A DNA stretch of 64,000 nt from Sphingomonas quercus (GCF_018863195.1 NZ_JAHKRT010000002.1:434001-498000), one strand, 5' to 3'; positions 1 through 11,167 are shown, numbered from the stretch's first letter. The notes: generated from the letters alone by a model not told the origin. Made by a program: numbers and translations.

Positions 1-341
1 AGGCCGAGTTCAACGCGCTGCCCCACGTTCGCGGCGCCGTCGCCGCCGCCCGCTCGGCGGAGGAGAACAGCGCCAACAGCCAGTTCTACATCATGCTCTC
101 GCCCAATTTGCGGCTGGACAACCACTATACCGTGTTCGGGCGGGTCATCTCCGGCATGCAATATGTCGACGCCATCGAGAAGGGCGAGCCCCCGGCCAAC
201 CCGTCGCGCATCGTCACCGCGACGATCGGCGCCGAGGCGCCGGCCGCGGTCAGCGCGCCGCCGCCGCCCCCGCCGCTGCCCGTGCCGGCTCCGCCGCCTG
301 CGCCTGCGCCCGCGCCCGCGCCGGTACCGACCCGGCAATAA
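1..341 (+). CDS. Cyclophilin-type peptidylprolyl isomerase, C-terminal part
   Basis: The frame beginning at base 3 is open from the left edge and ends at a TAA at 339-341, so the N-terminus lies outside the window. The visible part carries the cyclophilin signature NSANSQFYIML, followed by the FGRVISGMQYVDAIEKGEP segment typical of the family's C-terminal half. These enzymes catalyse cis/trans isomerisation of X-Pro bonds. The last ~30 residues are an Ala/Pro-rich tail absent from compact cyclophilins, which suggests an extended, possibly periplasmic, form. The signal sequence that would settle location is not visible. queA follows 12 bases later on the same strand. Confidence 0.9.
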   Translation, partial: AEFNALPHVRGAVAAARSAEENSANSQFYIMLSPNLRLDNHYTVFGRVISGMQYVDAIEKGEPPANPSRIVTATIGAEAPAAVSAPPPPPPLPVPAPPPAPAPAPAPVPTRQ

Positions 342-353
342 GGCGCCGGCGCC

Positions 354-1379
354 GTGCGCGTCGATCTGTTCGACTTCGACCTGCCGGCGGAGCGAATCGC
401 CCTCCGCCCCGCCCGCCCGCGCGACGCCGCCCGCCTGCTCGTCGTCGATGAGGGTGGGATGGCGGACCATGTCGTCGCCGAGCTGCCGGCGATGCTGCGA
501 CCCGGCGACATGCTGGTGTTCAACGACACCCGCGTCATCCCCGCCCAGCTCGAGGGGCTGCGCGGCGAGGCGCGGATCGGCGCCACCCTCCACAAGCGGA
601 CCGGGCTCAGGACGTGGCAGGCCTTCCTCCGCAACGCCCGGCGCGTTCGCGTCGGCGAGACGATCGACTTCGGCCACGGGGTCAGCGCTACCGCGCTCGA
701 CAAGGCGGCTGACGGCAGCGTGCTGCTCGCTTTCGACGGCGACGAGCCGGTCGAGCTGCTGCTGGAGCGTGCCGGCCGCATGCCGCTGCCGCCCTATATC
801 GCCCAGAAGCGCGCCACCGACGCCGCCGACGCCGAAGATTATCAGACGATGTTCGCCGACGCCCCCGGTGCCGTCGCCGCGCCGACCGCGGCGCTCCATT
901 TCACCCCGCAGCTGCTGGCGGCGCTCGACGCGGCGGGCATCGCCCATGCCACGCTCACTCTCCATGTCGGCGCCGGCACCTTCCTGCCGGTCAAGGCGGA
1001 GGACACCGATGATCATCGCATGCACGCGGAGTGGGGCCGCATCGACGCGGCCACCGCCGATCGCCTCAATGCCGTGCGCAGCGGCGGCGGACGGCTGATC
1101 GCGGTCGGCACCACCAGCCTGCGCCTGCTCGAAAGCGCGGCGGGAGAGGATGGCATCATCCGCCCGTTCGAGGGGGACACCTCGATCTTCATCACGCCCG
1201 GCTATCGTTTCCGGGCGATCGACGGGCTGATGACCAATTTTCACCTGCCGCGCTCGACCTTGTTCATGCTGGTTTCGGCGCTGATGGGGCGGGAACGGAT
1301 GCAGGCCGCCTACGCCCACGCCATCGAAAGCGGCTACCGATTCTACAGCTATGGCGATTCGAGCCTGTTGATGCCCTGA
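354..1379 (+). CDS. queA: S-adenosylmethionine:tRNA ribosyltransferase-isomerase QueA
   Basis: This 341-residue protein matches QueA along its length: an N-terminal [18 protein letters not shown] segment, [16 protein letters not shown], the [13 protein letters not shown] block, and a C-terminal [17 protein letters not shown]. QueA transfers and isomerises the ribosyl moiety of SAM onto preQ1-modified tRNA to give epoxyqueuosine. The start is the GTG at 354. The gene follows the cyclophilin after 12 bases and is probably co-transcribed with it. The tRNA-guanine transglycosylase gene tgt, often next to queA, is not here; queF, an earlier pathway step, is at 25675. Confidence 0.96.
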   Translation: MRVDLFDFDLPAERIALRPARPRDAARLLVVDEGGMADHVVAELPAMLRPGDMLVFNDTRVIPAQLEGLRGEARIGATLHKRTGLRTWQAFLRNARRVRVGETIDFGHGVSATALDKAADGSVLLAFDGDEPVELLLERAGRMPLPPYIAQKRATDAADAEDYQTMFADAPGAVAAPTAALHFTPQLLAALDAAGIAHATLTLHVGAGTFLPVKAEDTDDHRMHAEWGRIDAATADRLNAVRSGGGRLIAVGTTSLRLLESAAGEDGIIRPFEGDTSIFITPGYRFRAIDGLMTNFHLPRSTLFMLVSALMGRERMQAAYAHAIESGYRFYSYGDSSLLMP

Positions 1380-1391
1380 ATCAAGCTGCTG

Positions 1392-1404
1392 TATTAGTGT
1401 AATA
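1392..1404. promoter_or_regulatory. AT-rich palindrome upstream of the RND efflux operon
   Basis: TATTA-GTG-TAATA is a perfect 5-bp inverted repeat in an unusually AT-rich stretch of an otherwise very GC-rich sequence, about 85 bases before the chosen start of the efflux adaptor gene. It could be a repressor operator or part of the promoter. No TetR- or MarR-type regulator gene lies next to the operon. This is a shape-based guess only. Confidence 0.25.
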
Positions 1405-1489
1405 AATCAGGAAAGCGGTGAACCGTGTTCGTTACGCTCTTGCGAGGTTAACGCGACGCATTATTTTTGCGGCGCGAAAGGGGACCGTC

Positions 1490-2680
1490 GTGAAGAGATT
1501 GAGCTTGGCCGCGGCGCTGATGCTGGCCGCCTGTGGCGGTGGGCAGAAGCAGGCTCCGCCGCCGCCGCCGACAGTCTCCGTGGCCGCGCCGCTAGGCCGC
1601 GAGGTGGTCGACTGGGACGATTATGTCGGCCGCTTCGAAGCGCCGCAGGATGTCGAGCTCAGGCCCCGCGTCACGGGCACGGTGACCCGCATCTATTTCA
1701 AGAACGGCCAGGACGTGAAGCGGGGCGAGGCCCTGTTCGAAATTGATCCCCGTCCTTATCGTGCTGCATTGCAGCAGGCGGAGGCACAGATTGCCCGCGC
1801 CGAGGCCGCCGTCACCAACGCCCGCCAGGTCCAGGCGCGCACCCAGTCCCTGCTCGAGGCGCGCGCCGTCAGCCGCGAGGAGTTCGAGAATAATCAGGCG
1901 ACGGTGCGCTCCGCCGAGGCCGATCTCGCCGCCGCCCGCGCGGCGCGGGACAATGCCCGGCTGAACGTCGGCTTCACCACGCTGCGCGCGCCCTTCTCGG
2001 GCCGCGTCTCGGATCGCCGGGTCGATCTCGGCGCCTCGGTGACGGCGGACACGACGGTGATGACGCGGCTGGTCTCGATCGACCCGATCTGGTTCTCGTT
2101 CGAGGGCGCCGAAGCCTTCTACCTCAAGAATCTGCGCCAGGATCAGCGCGGCGAGCGCCGGTCGTCGCGCTACACCGCAAATCCCGTGGAAATCCAGCTT
2201 GCCGACGAGACCGGCTATCGCTGGCACGGCCGCATGGCGTTCCTCGACAACGCCGTCGATCCCAATTCCGGCACGATCCGCGCCAAGGCGGTGGTGCCGA
2301 ACCCGACGCGCTTCCTGACGCCGGGCATGTTCGGCCGCGCCCGCCTGCTCGGATCCGGCACCTACCGGGCGCTGATGATTCCCGACGAGGCGGTGGTCAC
2401 CGATCAGTCCCGCAAGCTGGTGTGGGTCACCAACCGCGAGAACAAGGTCGAACAGCGCGCCATCGAGACCGGGCCGATCGTCGACGGATTGCGCGTCGTC
2501 CGCGCCGGCCTCGCGCCGACCGATCTCGTCATCATCGAGGGCATCGGCCGGCTCCAGCCGGGCATGCCGGTGACGCCCAAGCGTACCGAGATCAAGGCCA
2601 GGCCGTCCGACAATACGCCGCATTCCCAGCCGCTGATCACGCCGCCCTCATCGCAGGCGACGTCGGCGGGCGCGCAATGA
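1490..2680 (+). CDS. RND efflux periplasmic adaptor (membrane fusion) lipoprotein
   Basis: This protein links the inner-membrane RND pump to the outer-membrane channel. I chose the GTG at 1490 (396 residues) over the upstream in-frame GTG at 1418. It is preceded by an AAAGGGG ribosome-binding site and gives a clean lipoprotein signal, VKRLSLAAALMLAAC, with the lipid-carrying Cys at residue 15. The body has the HlyD/AcrA layout: RPRVTGTVTRIYFKNGQDVK (half lipoyl domain), an Ala/Glu-rich coiled-coil hairpin, then TTLRAPFSGRVSDRRVDLG and the beta-barrel segment. The C-terminus is Pro/Ser/Thr-rich. Its TGA overlaps the ATG of the permease gene, which indicates translational coupling. Confidence 0.94.
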   Translation: MKRLSLAAALMLAACGGGQKQAPPPPPTVSVAAPLGREVVDWDDYVGRFEAPQDVELRPRVTGTVTRIYFKNGQDVKRGEALFEIDPRPYRAALQQAEAQIARAEAAVTNARQVQARTQSLLEARAVSREEFENNQATVRSAEADLAAARAARDNARLNVGFTTLRAPFSGRVSDRRVDLGASVTADTTVMTRLVSIDPIWFSFEGAEAFYLKNLRQDQRGERRSSRYTANPVEIQLADETGYRWHGRMAFLDNAVDPNSGTIRAKAVVPNPTRFLTPGMFGRARLLGSGTYRALMIPDEAVVTDQSRKLVWVTNRENKVEQRAIETGPIVDGLRVVRAGLAPTDLVIIEGIGRLQPGMPVTPKRTEIKARPSDNTPHSQPLITPPSSQATSAGAQ

Positions 2681-5600
2681 AGTTCCCGCATTTCTTCATC
2701 GACCGGCCGATCTTCGCGGCCGTGCTGTCGGTGCTGATCGTGATTGTCGGCGCCATCGCCTATCCGTCGCTGCCGATCGCCCAATATCCGGAGATCGCAC
2801 CGCCGACGGTGGTGATCACCGCCACCTATCCCGGCGCCACCGCCGAGACGCTGGCCGAGACGGTGGCCGCGCCGATCGAGCAGGCGGTGAACGGCATCGA
2901 GGGCATGATCTACATGTCCTCCTCGTCGACGGGCAACGGACAGACGCAGATCACCGTCACCTTCGGCCAGGGCACAGACGTCGATCAGGCGCAGGTGCTG
3001 GTGCAGAACCGCGTCCAGACCGCCGAGCCGCGCCTGCCGGAGGATGTCCGCCGCATCGGCGTGACGGTGAACAAGAATTCGCCCGACATCCTGATGGTGG
3101 CGTTCTTCACCTCGCCGGACAACTCGCTCGACGAGCAATATATCGGCAATTACGTCACGCTGCAGGTGCTGGATCGCCTGTCACGCGTGCAGGGCGTGGG
3201 CGGCACCATCTCGCTCGGCGGGCGCGATTACAACATGCGCGTGTGGGTCGATCCGGACCTGGCCGCGTCGCGCAACCTGACGGTGGACGAGGTCGTCGCC
3301 GCGATCCGCGCCCAGAATGCACAGGTGGCCGCCGGCGCCGTCGGCCAGCCGCCCTATGGCAAGACGCGTTCGGCCTTCGAGCTCGGCGTGCAGGTCAAGG
3401 GCCGGCTCACCAGCCCGGAGGAATTCGGCCAGATCATCGTCAAGCGCGAGACCAATGGCGCGCTGACCCGGCTGCGCGACGTCGCCCGCATCGAGCTCGG
3501 CGCGCAGGATTATGGCACCAACGCCTATCTCGGCAAGAAGCGCGCGGTGGCGCTCGGCATCACCCAGCTGCCCGGCTCGAACGCGCTGACCACCGCCGCT
3601 GCCGTCAAGGCGGAGCTGGCGGAAGCCGCCAAGAGCTTCCCGGCCGGCATGGCCTATTCGATTGATTATGATCCGACGATCTACATCCAGGATTCGATCG
3701 TCGAGGTGCAGCATACGCTGATCGAGGCGATCATCCTCGTCGCGCTGGTGGTGCTGATCTTCCTCCAGAGCTGGCGCGCGGCGATCATCCCGATCATCGC
3801 CATCCCGATCTCGCTGGTCGGTTCGATGGCCGTGCTGGCGGCGTTCGGCTATTCGTTGAACAACCTCTCTTTGTTCGGGCTGGTGCTCGCCATCGGCATC
3901 GTCGTCGACGACGCCATCGTCGTCATCGAGAATACCGAGCGGCTGATGGAGGAGGAGGGGCTCGCCCCTCGCGAGGCCGCGCACAAGACCATGGACGAGG
4001 TGTCCGGCGCGCTGATCGCGATCGCGCTGGTGCTGGTCGGCGTGTTCGTGCCGACGATGTTCATTCCCGGCATCTCCGGTCAGTTCTACCGCCAGTTCGC
4101 GCTGACCATCTCGTCGGCGACGGTGATCTCGGCCTTCGTCTCGCTGACCCTGTCGCCCGCGCTCGCCGCCCTCATCCTGCGTCCGCGCCACAGCGACGGG
4201 CCGGTGCGCGACGGCATCCGCGGCTGGCCGCAGCGTTTCTCGCGCGGGTTCAATCGCGGCTTCGATGCCCTCTCGGCCCGCTATGGGCGCTGGACGGCGC
4301 GCTTCGTGCGCATGCTGGCGGTGATCGGCGTCGTCTATCTGATGCTGATCGCGGTGGCCGGCTGGCGCTTCTGGTCGACCCCGGCGGGCTTCATCCCGAC
4401 GCAGGACCAGGATTACCTGATCGGCATCGTCCAGCTGCCGCCCGGCGCCTCGCTGGAACGCACCGACGCGGTGCTGCGCCAGACGATCGAGGCCTCGCTG
4501 AAGAATCCGTCGGTGCGCACCGCGGTCGGCTTTGCCGGCTTCGACGGCGCCAGCTTCACGCCGGCCCCCAATGCCGGCGCCATCTTCTTCGCGCTGAAGC
4601 CGCGCAAGGAACGCCACGACGAGGGCGCTGCCAAGGTCCAGGGCGAGTTGTTCGGCGCCTTCGCCGGGGTGACCGGCGGCGACATCCTCGTCATCCAGCC
4701 GCCGCCCGTGCAGGGCATCGGCACGGGTGGCGGCTTCAAGATGATGATCGAGGACCGTCGCGGCCTCGGCTACGCGGCGCTCGCCGGCGCCACCTTCCAG
4801 ATGATGGGGGCGGCCAATCAGCTGGAGAGCGTGGCCGGCGCCTTCTCGGTATTCAACGTCGGTACGCCGCGCCTCGGCGCCGAGATCGACCGCGAGCGCG
4901 CCGAGCAGATGGGCGTGCCGGTGGCCAACATCTTCTCGACGCTGAATGCCTATCTCGGCTCGGCCTATGTCAACGACTTCAACTATCTCGGCCGCACCTA
5001 CCGGGTGACGGCGCAGGCCGACGCGCCCTATCGCGACGATCCGTCGGACGTGCTGCAGCTGCGCACGCGCTCCGCCTCTGGCGAGATGGTGCCGCTGGCC
5101 GCGATCATGTCGTTGACCAACACGTCCGGCCCCTATCGCGTGGTGCGCTACAATCTCTATCCGGCGGCCGAGCTGCAGGGCGATACCAAGCCCGGCTATT
5201 CCACCGGCCAGTCGCTGCGCGCGATGGAGGAGCTCGCCGCCAGGACGCTGCCGGCCGGCTTCTCCTATGACTGGACCGAGATCGCCTATCAGCAGAAGCA
5301 GGCGGGCAATACCGGCGTGATCGCCTTCGGCCTCGCCGTGGTGTTCGTGTTCCTGCTGCTCGCGGCGCTCTACGAAAGTCTGGTGCTGCCGCTGGCGGTG
5401 ATCCTGATCGTGCCGATGTGCCTGCTGGCCGCGATCCTCGGCGTCAACGCGATGAGCATGGACAACAACATCCTCACCCAGATCGGCCTCGTCGTGCTGA
5501 TCGGCCTCGCCGCCAAGAATGCGATCCTGATCGTCGAGTTCGCGCGGCAGGGCGAGGAGGAGGGGCTGGAGACGCGCGCCGCCGCCGAGCGCGCCGCCCA

Positions 5601-5874
5601 TCAGCGCCTCCGCCCGATCCTGATGACCTCGATCGCGTTCATCCTCGGCGTGCTGCCGCTGGTCACCAGCGACGGCGCCGGCGCCGAGATGCGCCAGGCG
5701 CTGGGCGTGGCGGTGTTCTTCGGGATGATCGGCGTGACCATCTTCGGCCTCGTCTTCACGCCGGCTTTCTACGTGATCAGCCGCCGGTTCGGTGACTGGG
5801 CCGGCCGTGTCGTGCTCCGTCGCGACCGACATCCGCCGCACGGCCCTGCCGCCCATCCGGAGGCCGGCGCATGA
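2677..5874 (+). CDS. RND multidrug efflux permease, HAE1/AcrB family
   Basis: This is a 1065-residue inner-membrane proton/drug antiporter, the usual length for AcrB/MexB proteins. The start is the ATG at 2677 inside the adaptor's stop (ATGA), giving the standard N-terminus MKFPHFFIDRPIF. The frame is open further upstream, but that part is shadow. The transmembrane-helix-4 motif GIVVDDAIVVIE contains the paired Asp residues needed for proton relay. The second half repeats the fold, with LTQIGLVVLIGLAAKNAILI in the matching helix. Two large periplasmic loops follow TM1 and TM7. The family exports hydrophobic drugs, dyes and detergents; the substrate cannot be read from sequence. Its stop overlaps the next gene's ATG. 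Confidence 0.97.
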   Translation: MKFPHFFIDRPIFAAVLSVLIVIVGAIAYPSLPIAQYPEIAPPTVVITATYPGATAETLAETVAAPIEQAVNGIEGMIYMSSSSTGNGQTQITVTFGQGTDVDQAQVLVQNRVQTAEPRLPEDVRRIGVTVNKNSPDILMVAFFTSPDNSLDEQYIGNYVTLQVLDRLSRVQGVGGTISLGGRDYNMRVWVDPDLAASRNLTVDEVVAAIRAQNAQVAAGAVGQPPYGKTRSAFELGVQVKGRLTSPEEFGQIIVKRETNGALTRLRDVARIELGAQDYGTNAYLGKKRAVALGITQLPGSNALTTAAAVKAELAEAAKSFPAGMAYSIDYDPTIYIQDSIVEVQHTLIEAIILVALVVLIFLQSWRAAIIPIIAIPISLVGSMAVLAAFGYSLNNLSLFGLVLAIGIVVDDAIVVIENTERLMEEEGLAPREAAHKTMDEVSGALIAIALVLVGVFVPTMFIPGISGQFYRQFALTISSATVISAFVSLTLSPALAALILRPRHSDGPVRDGIRGWPQRFSRGFNRGFDALSARYGRWTARFVRMLAVIGVVYLMLIAVAGWRFWSTPAGFIPTQDQDYLIGIVQLPPGASLERTDAVLRQTIEASLKNPSVRTAVGFAGFDGASFTPAPNAGAIFFALKPRKERHDEGAAKVQGELFGAFAGVTGGDILVIQPPPVQGIGTGGGFKMMIEDRRGLGYAALAGATFQMMGAANQLESVAGAFSVFNVGTPRLGAEIDRERAEQMGVPVANIFSTLNAYLGSAYVNDFNYLGRTYRVTAQADAPYRDDPSDVLQLRTRSASGEMVPLAAIMSLTNTSGPYRVVRYNLYPAAELQGDTKPGYSTGQSLRAMEELAARTLPAGFSYDWTEIAYQQKQAGNTGVIAFGLAVVFVFLLLAALYESLVLPLAVILIVPMCLLAAILGVNAMSMDNNILTQIGLVVLIGLAAKNAILIVEFARQGEEEGLETRAAAERAAHQRLRPILMTSIAFILGVLPLVTSDGAGAEMRQALGVAVFFGMIGVTIFGLVFTPAFYVISRRFGDWAGRVVLRRDRHPPHGPAAHPEAGA

Positions 5875-7403
5875 TCGCCCGCGCGCTTCTTCTCGCCGCG
5901 GCCGGCGGCCTCGCCCTGTCGGCCTGCGCGGTCGGGCCGGATTATGTGCGGCCGAAGCCGGCGGCGGACGCCACCGGCGCCTTCGCCGAACCGGCCGTCA
6001 GCGATCCGCAGGCCAGCCGCGTGTCGACCGCCGCCGCCGGCGGCCAATGGTGGAAGCTGTTCGAGGACCCTGCGCTGGATCGGCTGGTCGCCGATGCCCT
6101 CGCCCATAACCCGGACGTGCGCACCGCCGCCGCCAATCTCCAGCAGGCCCGCGGCGTGCTCAGCGAGGCGCGCGGCGCGCGCCTGCCGACGACGACCCCA
6201 TCGGCCTCCTACACCCGCCAGCGCATCGGCGCCGGTGCGCTCGCCGGCCAGGGCATTCCCGGCGCCGGCGCGGCCGGCCCGACCCATTATGACTTCGACT
6301 TCTACCAGCTCGGCTTCGACGCCTCCTACGAGGTCGATCTGTTCGGCAGGGTGACGCGCTCGATCCAGGCGGCGCGCGGCGATGCCGAGGCGGCGGCCGC
6401 CAATCTCGACGCCGCGCGCATCGCCGTCGCCGCCGAGACGGCGCGCACCTATGCCTCGGCCTGCTCGTCCGCTGCCCAGGCGGCGGTGGCGCGCGAGACC
6501 GCGGAGCTGCAGGAGCAGACGCTCGACCTCACCCGCCGCCTGCTCGCCGGCGGGCGCGGCACCCAGCGCGATCTCGATCAGGCGACGGTGCTCGCCGAAA
6601 ATGCCCGCGCCCAGGTGCCGACCTTCGAAGCCGAGCGCCGCGCCTCGCTTTATGCACTGGCCGTGCTCACCGGTCGCCCGCCGGCCGAGGTCGACCAGGC
6701 GGCGGCGCAATGCACCGTCGCGCCGCGCGTGAAGACGCCGATCCCGGTCGGCGACGGCGCCGCCCTGCTCGCGCGGCGACCGGACGTCCGCGCCGCCGAA
6801 CGGCGGCTGGCGGCGCAGACGGCGCGGATCGGGGTGGCGACGGCGGCCCTCTACCCGTCGATCACGCTGGCCGGCTCGGCGACGCTCGGCGCGACGCGCA
6901 CCGGCGACCTCGGCTCGGCGCGCTCCTTCGGCTTCTCGCTCGGCCCATTGATCCAGTGGAGCTTCCCGAACATCTCGGTGGCGCGCGCCCGCATCCGCCA
7001 GGCCGAAGCCGGCACCGCCGCCAGCCTCGCCACCTTCGACAAGACGGTGCTCGCCGCGCTGAGCGAGACGGAGCAGGCGCTGGCGCGCTATGCCGGCGCG
7101 CTGGACAGCGATGCCGCGCGCGAACGATCCGCCGCCGCCGCAGAGGATGCCGCGAAGCTGTCGCGGCTGCGTTTCGATTCGGGGCGTGATTCCTTCCTGC
7201 AACTGCTCGATGCGGAGCGTGATCGCGCCACTGCGCGCGCGGCGCTGGCGCAATCGCGCGCGACCTTGGCCAGTGCGCAGGTCAGCCTGTTCAAGGCGCT
7301 GGGCGGCGGGTGGGAAGATGCGCCGGCGATCGACACCGGCGTGCGAATCGGCACGGGTGATGTCGTCGCCAGCGAACGCCGCAGCGCTGCTGCACCGCGA
7401 TAG
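5871..7403 (+). CDS. RND efflux outer-membrane channel lipoprotein, NodT/OprM family
   Basis: This 510-residue protein is the outer-membrane exit duct of the pump. The N-terminus is a lipoprotein signal with lipobox LSAC followed by AVGPDYVRPKP, the classic start of mature NodT/OprM proteins. Two repeated helical halves of the TolC-like fold can be seen: GQWWKLFEDPALDRLVADAL in the first and RRPDVRAAERRLAAQTARIG in the second. Translation is coupled to the permease by an ATGA overlap, so the adaptor, permease and channel form one operon. The C-terminal ~30 residues are variable, as in relatives. Confidence 0.95.
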   Translation: MIARALLLAAAGGLALSACAVGPDYVRPKPAADATGAFAEPAVSDPQASRVSTAAAGGQWWKLFEDPALDRLVADALAHNPDVRTAAANLQQARGVLSEARGARLPTTTPSASYTRQRIGAGALAGQGIPGAGAAGPTHYDFDFYQLGFDASYEVDLFGRVTRSIQAARGDAEAAAANLDAARIAVAAETARTYASACSSAAQAAVARETAELQEQTLDLTRRLLAGGRGTQRDLDQATVLAENARAQVPTFEAERRASLYALAVLTGRPPAEVDQAAAQCTVAPRVKTPIPVGDGAALLARRPDVRAAERRLAAQTARIGVATAALYPSITLAGSATLGATRTGDLGSARSFGFSLGPLIQWSFPNISVARARIRQAEAGTAASLATFDKTVLAALSETEQALARYAGALDSDAARERSAAAAEDAAKLSRLRFDSGRDSFLQLLDAERDRATARAALAQSRATLASAQVSLFKALGGGWEDAPAIDTGVRIGTGDVVASERRSAAAPR

Positions 7404-7569
7404 AGAGTTTCGCCGCAGGGTAATAAAATTTCTGTAGCCGGAATGCGCTGTTTCGCCGGCTTGCCGCAGCGTGAATGCACCACGATTTGACGCGGCGGCG
7501 GAAACGCGCTCACCTTATCGGACGTTTCGCGGACTGATTGATCCGCCCCGAGAGGAGCCGAACGGCTAG

Positions 7570-8853
<1,284 letters not shown>

Positions 8854-8854
8854 C

Positions 8855-9868
8855 ATGGCAGTGATGAACATGATCCAGGCGATCAACAGCGCCATGGACG
8901 TCGCCATGGAGCGCGACCCCGACGTCATCGTCTTCGGTGAGGATGTCGGCTATTTCGGCGGCGTTTTCCGTGCCACCGCCGGCCTCCAGAAGAAGTTCGG
9001 CAAGAACCGCGCCTTCGACACGCCGATCTCGGAAAACGGCATTGTCGGCGTGGCGGTGGGCATGGCCGCCTATGGCCTCAGGCCGGTGCCGGAGATCCAG
9101 TTCGCCGACTATATCTATCCGGGGCTGGACCAGCTCGTCTCCGAGGCGGCGCGGCTGCGCTATCGCTCGGCCGGCGAGTTCACCGCGCCGATCACGGTGC
9201 GCTCGCCGTTCGGCGGCGGCATCTTCGGCGGCCAGACGCACAGCCAGAGCCCGGAGGCGATCTTCGCCCATGTCGCCGGGCTGAAGACGGTGATCCCGTC
9301 CAACCCTTATGACGCCAAGGGCCTGCTGATCGCCGCCATCGAGGATAATGACCCGGTCATCTTCTTCGAGCCGAAGCGCATCTATAACGGCCCGTTCGAC
9401 GGCCATTATGATCGCCCGGTCCAGCCCTGGTCGAGGCATCCCGCCTCCGAAGTGCCGGAGGGCCACTATACCGTGCCCCTCGGCAAGGCGGCGGTGGTGC
9501 GCGGCGGTGAGGCGGTGACGATCCTCGCCTATGGCACCATGGTCCATGTCGTCATGGGGGTCGTCGCCGAGCAGGGCATCGATGCCGAGGTGGTCGATCT
9601 GCGCACGATCGTTCCGGTCGACATCGCCACCATCGAGGCCTCGGTGAAGAAGACCGGTCGCTGCCTGATCGTGCACGAGGCGACGCGCACCGGCGGCTTC
9701 GGCGCGGAGCTGTCGGCGCTGGTCACCGAGCGCTGCTTCCACCATCTCGAGTCGCCGGTGGAGCGTGTGACCGGCTGGGACACGCCTTATCCGCATAGCC
9801 TTGAATGGGCCTATTTCCCGGGGCCGGTCCGCGTCGGCGAGGCCCTGAAGCGTATTTTGGAGGACTGA
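8855..9868 (+). CDS. Branched-chain 2-oxoacid dehydrogenase E1, beta subunit
   Basis: This 337-residue protein forms the E1 heterotetramer with the preceding gene product. The N-terminal half has the PYR-domain motifs VFGEDVGYFGGVFRAT and FDTPISENGIVGVAVGMA, which contribute the Glu that activates thiamine diphosphate. The second half is the transketolase C-terminal domain (VDLRTIVPVDIATIEASV, CLIVHEATRTGGFGAEL). The start lies one base after the E1alpha stop and E2 follows three bases after this stop, so the three genes are one operon. Confidence 0.94.
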   Translation: MAVMNMIQAINSAMDVAMERDPDVIVFGEDVGYFGGVFRATAGLQKKFGKNRAFDTPISENGIVGVAVGMAAYGLRPVPEIQFADYIYPGLDQLVSEAARLRYRSAGEFTAPITVRSPFGGGIFGGQTHSQSPEAIFAHVAGLKTVIPSNPYDAKGLLIAAIEDNDPVIFFEPKRIYNGPFDGHYDRPVQPWSRHPASEVPEGHYTVPLGKAAVVRGGEAVTILAYGTMVHVVMGVVAEQGIDAEVVDLRTIVPVDIATIEASVKKTGRCLIVHEATRTGGFGAELSALVTERCFHHLESPVERVTGWDTPYPHSLEWAYFPGPVRVGEALKRILED

Positions 9869-9871
9869 CCC

Positions 9872-11167
9872 GTGGCGCGCGTACCGTTCAAGCTGCCGGA
9901 TATCGGCGAAGGCATCGCCGAGGCCGAGATCGTCGCGTGGCACGTCAAGCCGGGCGACCATGTCGAAGAGGATTCGCCCATCGCGGACCTGATGACCGAC
10001 AAGGCCACGGTCGAGATGGCCGCCCCCGTCACGGGCACGGTGATCGAGATCAACGGCCAGGTCGGCGACCAGATCGCCATCGGCTCGATCCTCGCGGTGT
10101 TCGAGACGGCCGGCGAGGAAGGCGCGTCCGACGCTGCGGGAGCCGGCGAGACCGCCCCGCCGGTCGCCGACGGCCCCGCCGCGCCCGAAGCGAAGCCGCC
10201 GGTCGAGGCCGCTGCCGAGGCGCCGGAACAGGCGCCGGCTCCCGTTGCGGCCCCTGCGGCTGCGCCCGCGCCCGCCCCCGTGCCGGCACCCGCCGCGACA
10301 GCTGAGGTCCGCAAGGTGCTCGCCTCGCCGGCGGTGCGCGCCCGCGCCCGGGATCTCGGCGTCGATCTCGCCGAGGTGAAGGCAGCGGACGGCGATCGCG
10401 TGCGCCATGCCGATCTCGATGCCTATCTGCGCTATAATGGCGCGCAGGGCTTCGGCGCGGCCGGCGTGAAGCGTGCCGACGAGGCGATCCGCGTCATCGG
10501 CATGCGCCGCCGCATCGCCGAGAACATGGCCGCCTCCAAGCGCCACATCCCGCATTTCACCTATGTCGAGGAAATCGACGTCACCAAGCTGGAGGCGGTG
10601 CGCGCCGACCTCAACGCCAGCCGCGGCGGGCGGCCGAAGCTGACCATGCTGCCTCTGCTGATCGTCGCGATCTGCAAGGCGATCCCCGAATTCCCGATGA
10701 TCAACGCGCGCTACGACGACGAGGCCGGCGTCGTCACCCGCTCCGGCGCCGTCCATCTCGGCATGGCGACGCAGACGCCGGCGGGCTTGATGGTGCCGGT
10801 GATCCGCGACGCGCAGGATCGCAACATCTGGCAGCTCGCCAGCGAGATCACCCGCCTCGCCGAGGCGGCGCGCACCGGCAAGGCCAGGTCCGAGGAGCTG
10901 AGCGGCTCGACGCTGACCGTCACCTCGCTCGGGCCGCTCGGCGGCATCGCCACCACGCCGGTGATCAACCGGCCGGAAGTGGCGATCATCGGCCCCAACC
11001 GGGTGATCGAGCGGCCCGTGATCCGCGACGGCGAGATCGTCGCGGCGAAGCTGATGAACCTGTCCATCTCGTGCGACCACCGCGTCGTCGATGGCTGGGA
11101 TGCGGCGAGCTTCGTGCAGGCCGTGCGCCGCCTGCTGGAAACACCGGTGCTGCTGTTCGCCGACTAG
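9872..11167 (+). CDS. Branched-chain 2-oxoacid dehydrogenase E2 (dihydrolipoamide acyltransferase)
   Basis: This 431-residue E2 has the expected order of parts. The lipoyl domain (residues ~1-80) has the modified Lys in MTDKATVEMAAP. An Ala/Pro-rich linker follows. The peripheral-subunit-binding domain (~145-185) begins ASPAVRARARDLGVDLAEV. The catalytic domain ends with CDHRVVDGWDAASF, which contains the HxxxDG active-site motif. It transfers acyl groups from E1-bound intermediate to CoA. The GTG at 9872 is the start. The E3 gene (dihydrolipoamide dehydrogenase) does not follow, so the complex must share an E3 encoded elsewhere. Confidence 0.94.
   Translation: MARVPFKLPDIGEGIAEAEIVAWHVKPGDHVEEDSPIADLMTDKATVEMAAPVTGTVIEINGQVGDQIAIGSILAVFETAGEEGASDAAGAGETAPPVADGPAAPEAKPPVEAAAEAPEQAPAPVAAPAAAPAPAPVPAPAATAEVRKVLASPAVRARARDLGVDLAEVKAADGDRVRHADLDAYLRYNGAQGFGAAGVKRADEAIRVIGMRRRIAENMAASKRHIPHFTYVEEIDVTKLEAVRADLNASRGGRPKLTMLPLLIVAICKAIPEFPMINARYDDEAGVVTRSGAVHLGMATQTPAGLMVPVIRDAQDRNIWQLASEITRLAEAARTGKARSEELSGSTLTVTSLGPLGGIATTPVINRPEVAIIGPNRVIERPVIRDGEIVAAKLMNLSISCDHRVVDGWDAASFVQAVRRLLETPVLLFAD

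Noticed and set aside
3181-5856. Long minus-strand open frame of 891 codons
   Set aside because: It lies wholly antisense to the RND permease gene; its translation is His/Arg/Glu/Gly-rich with no motif, the usual product of GC-rich antisense reading.
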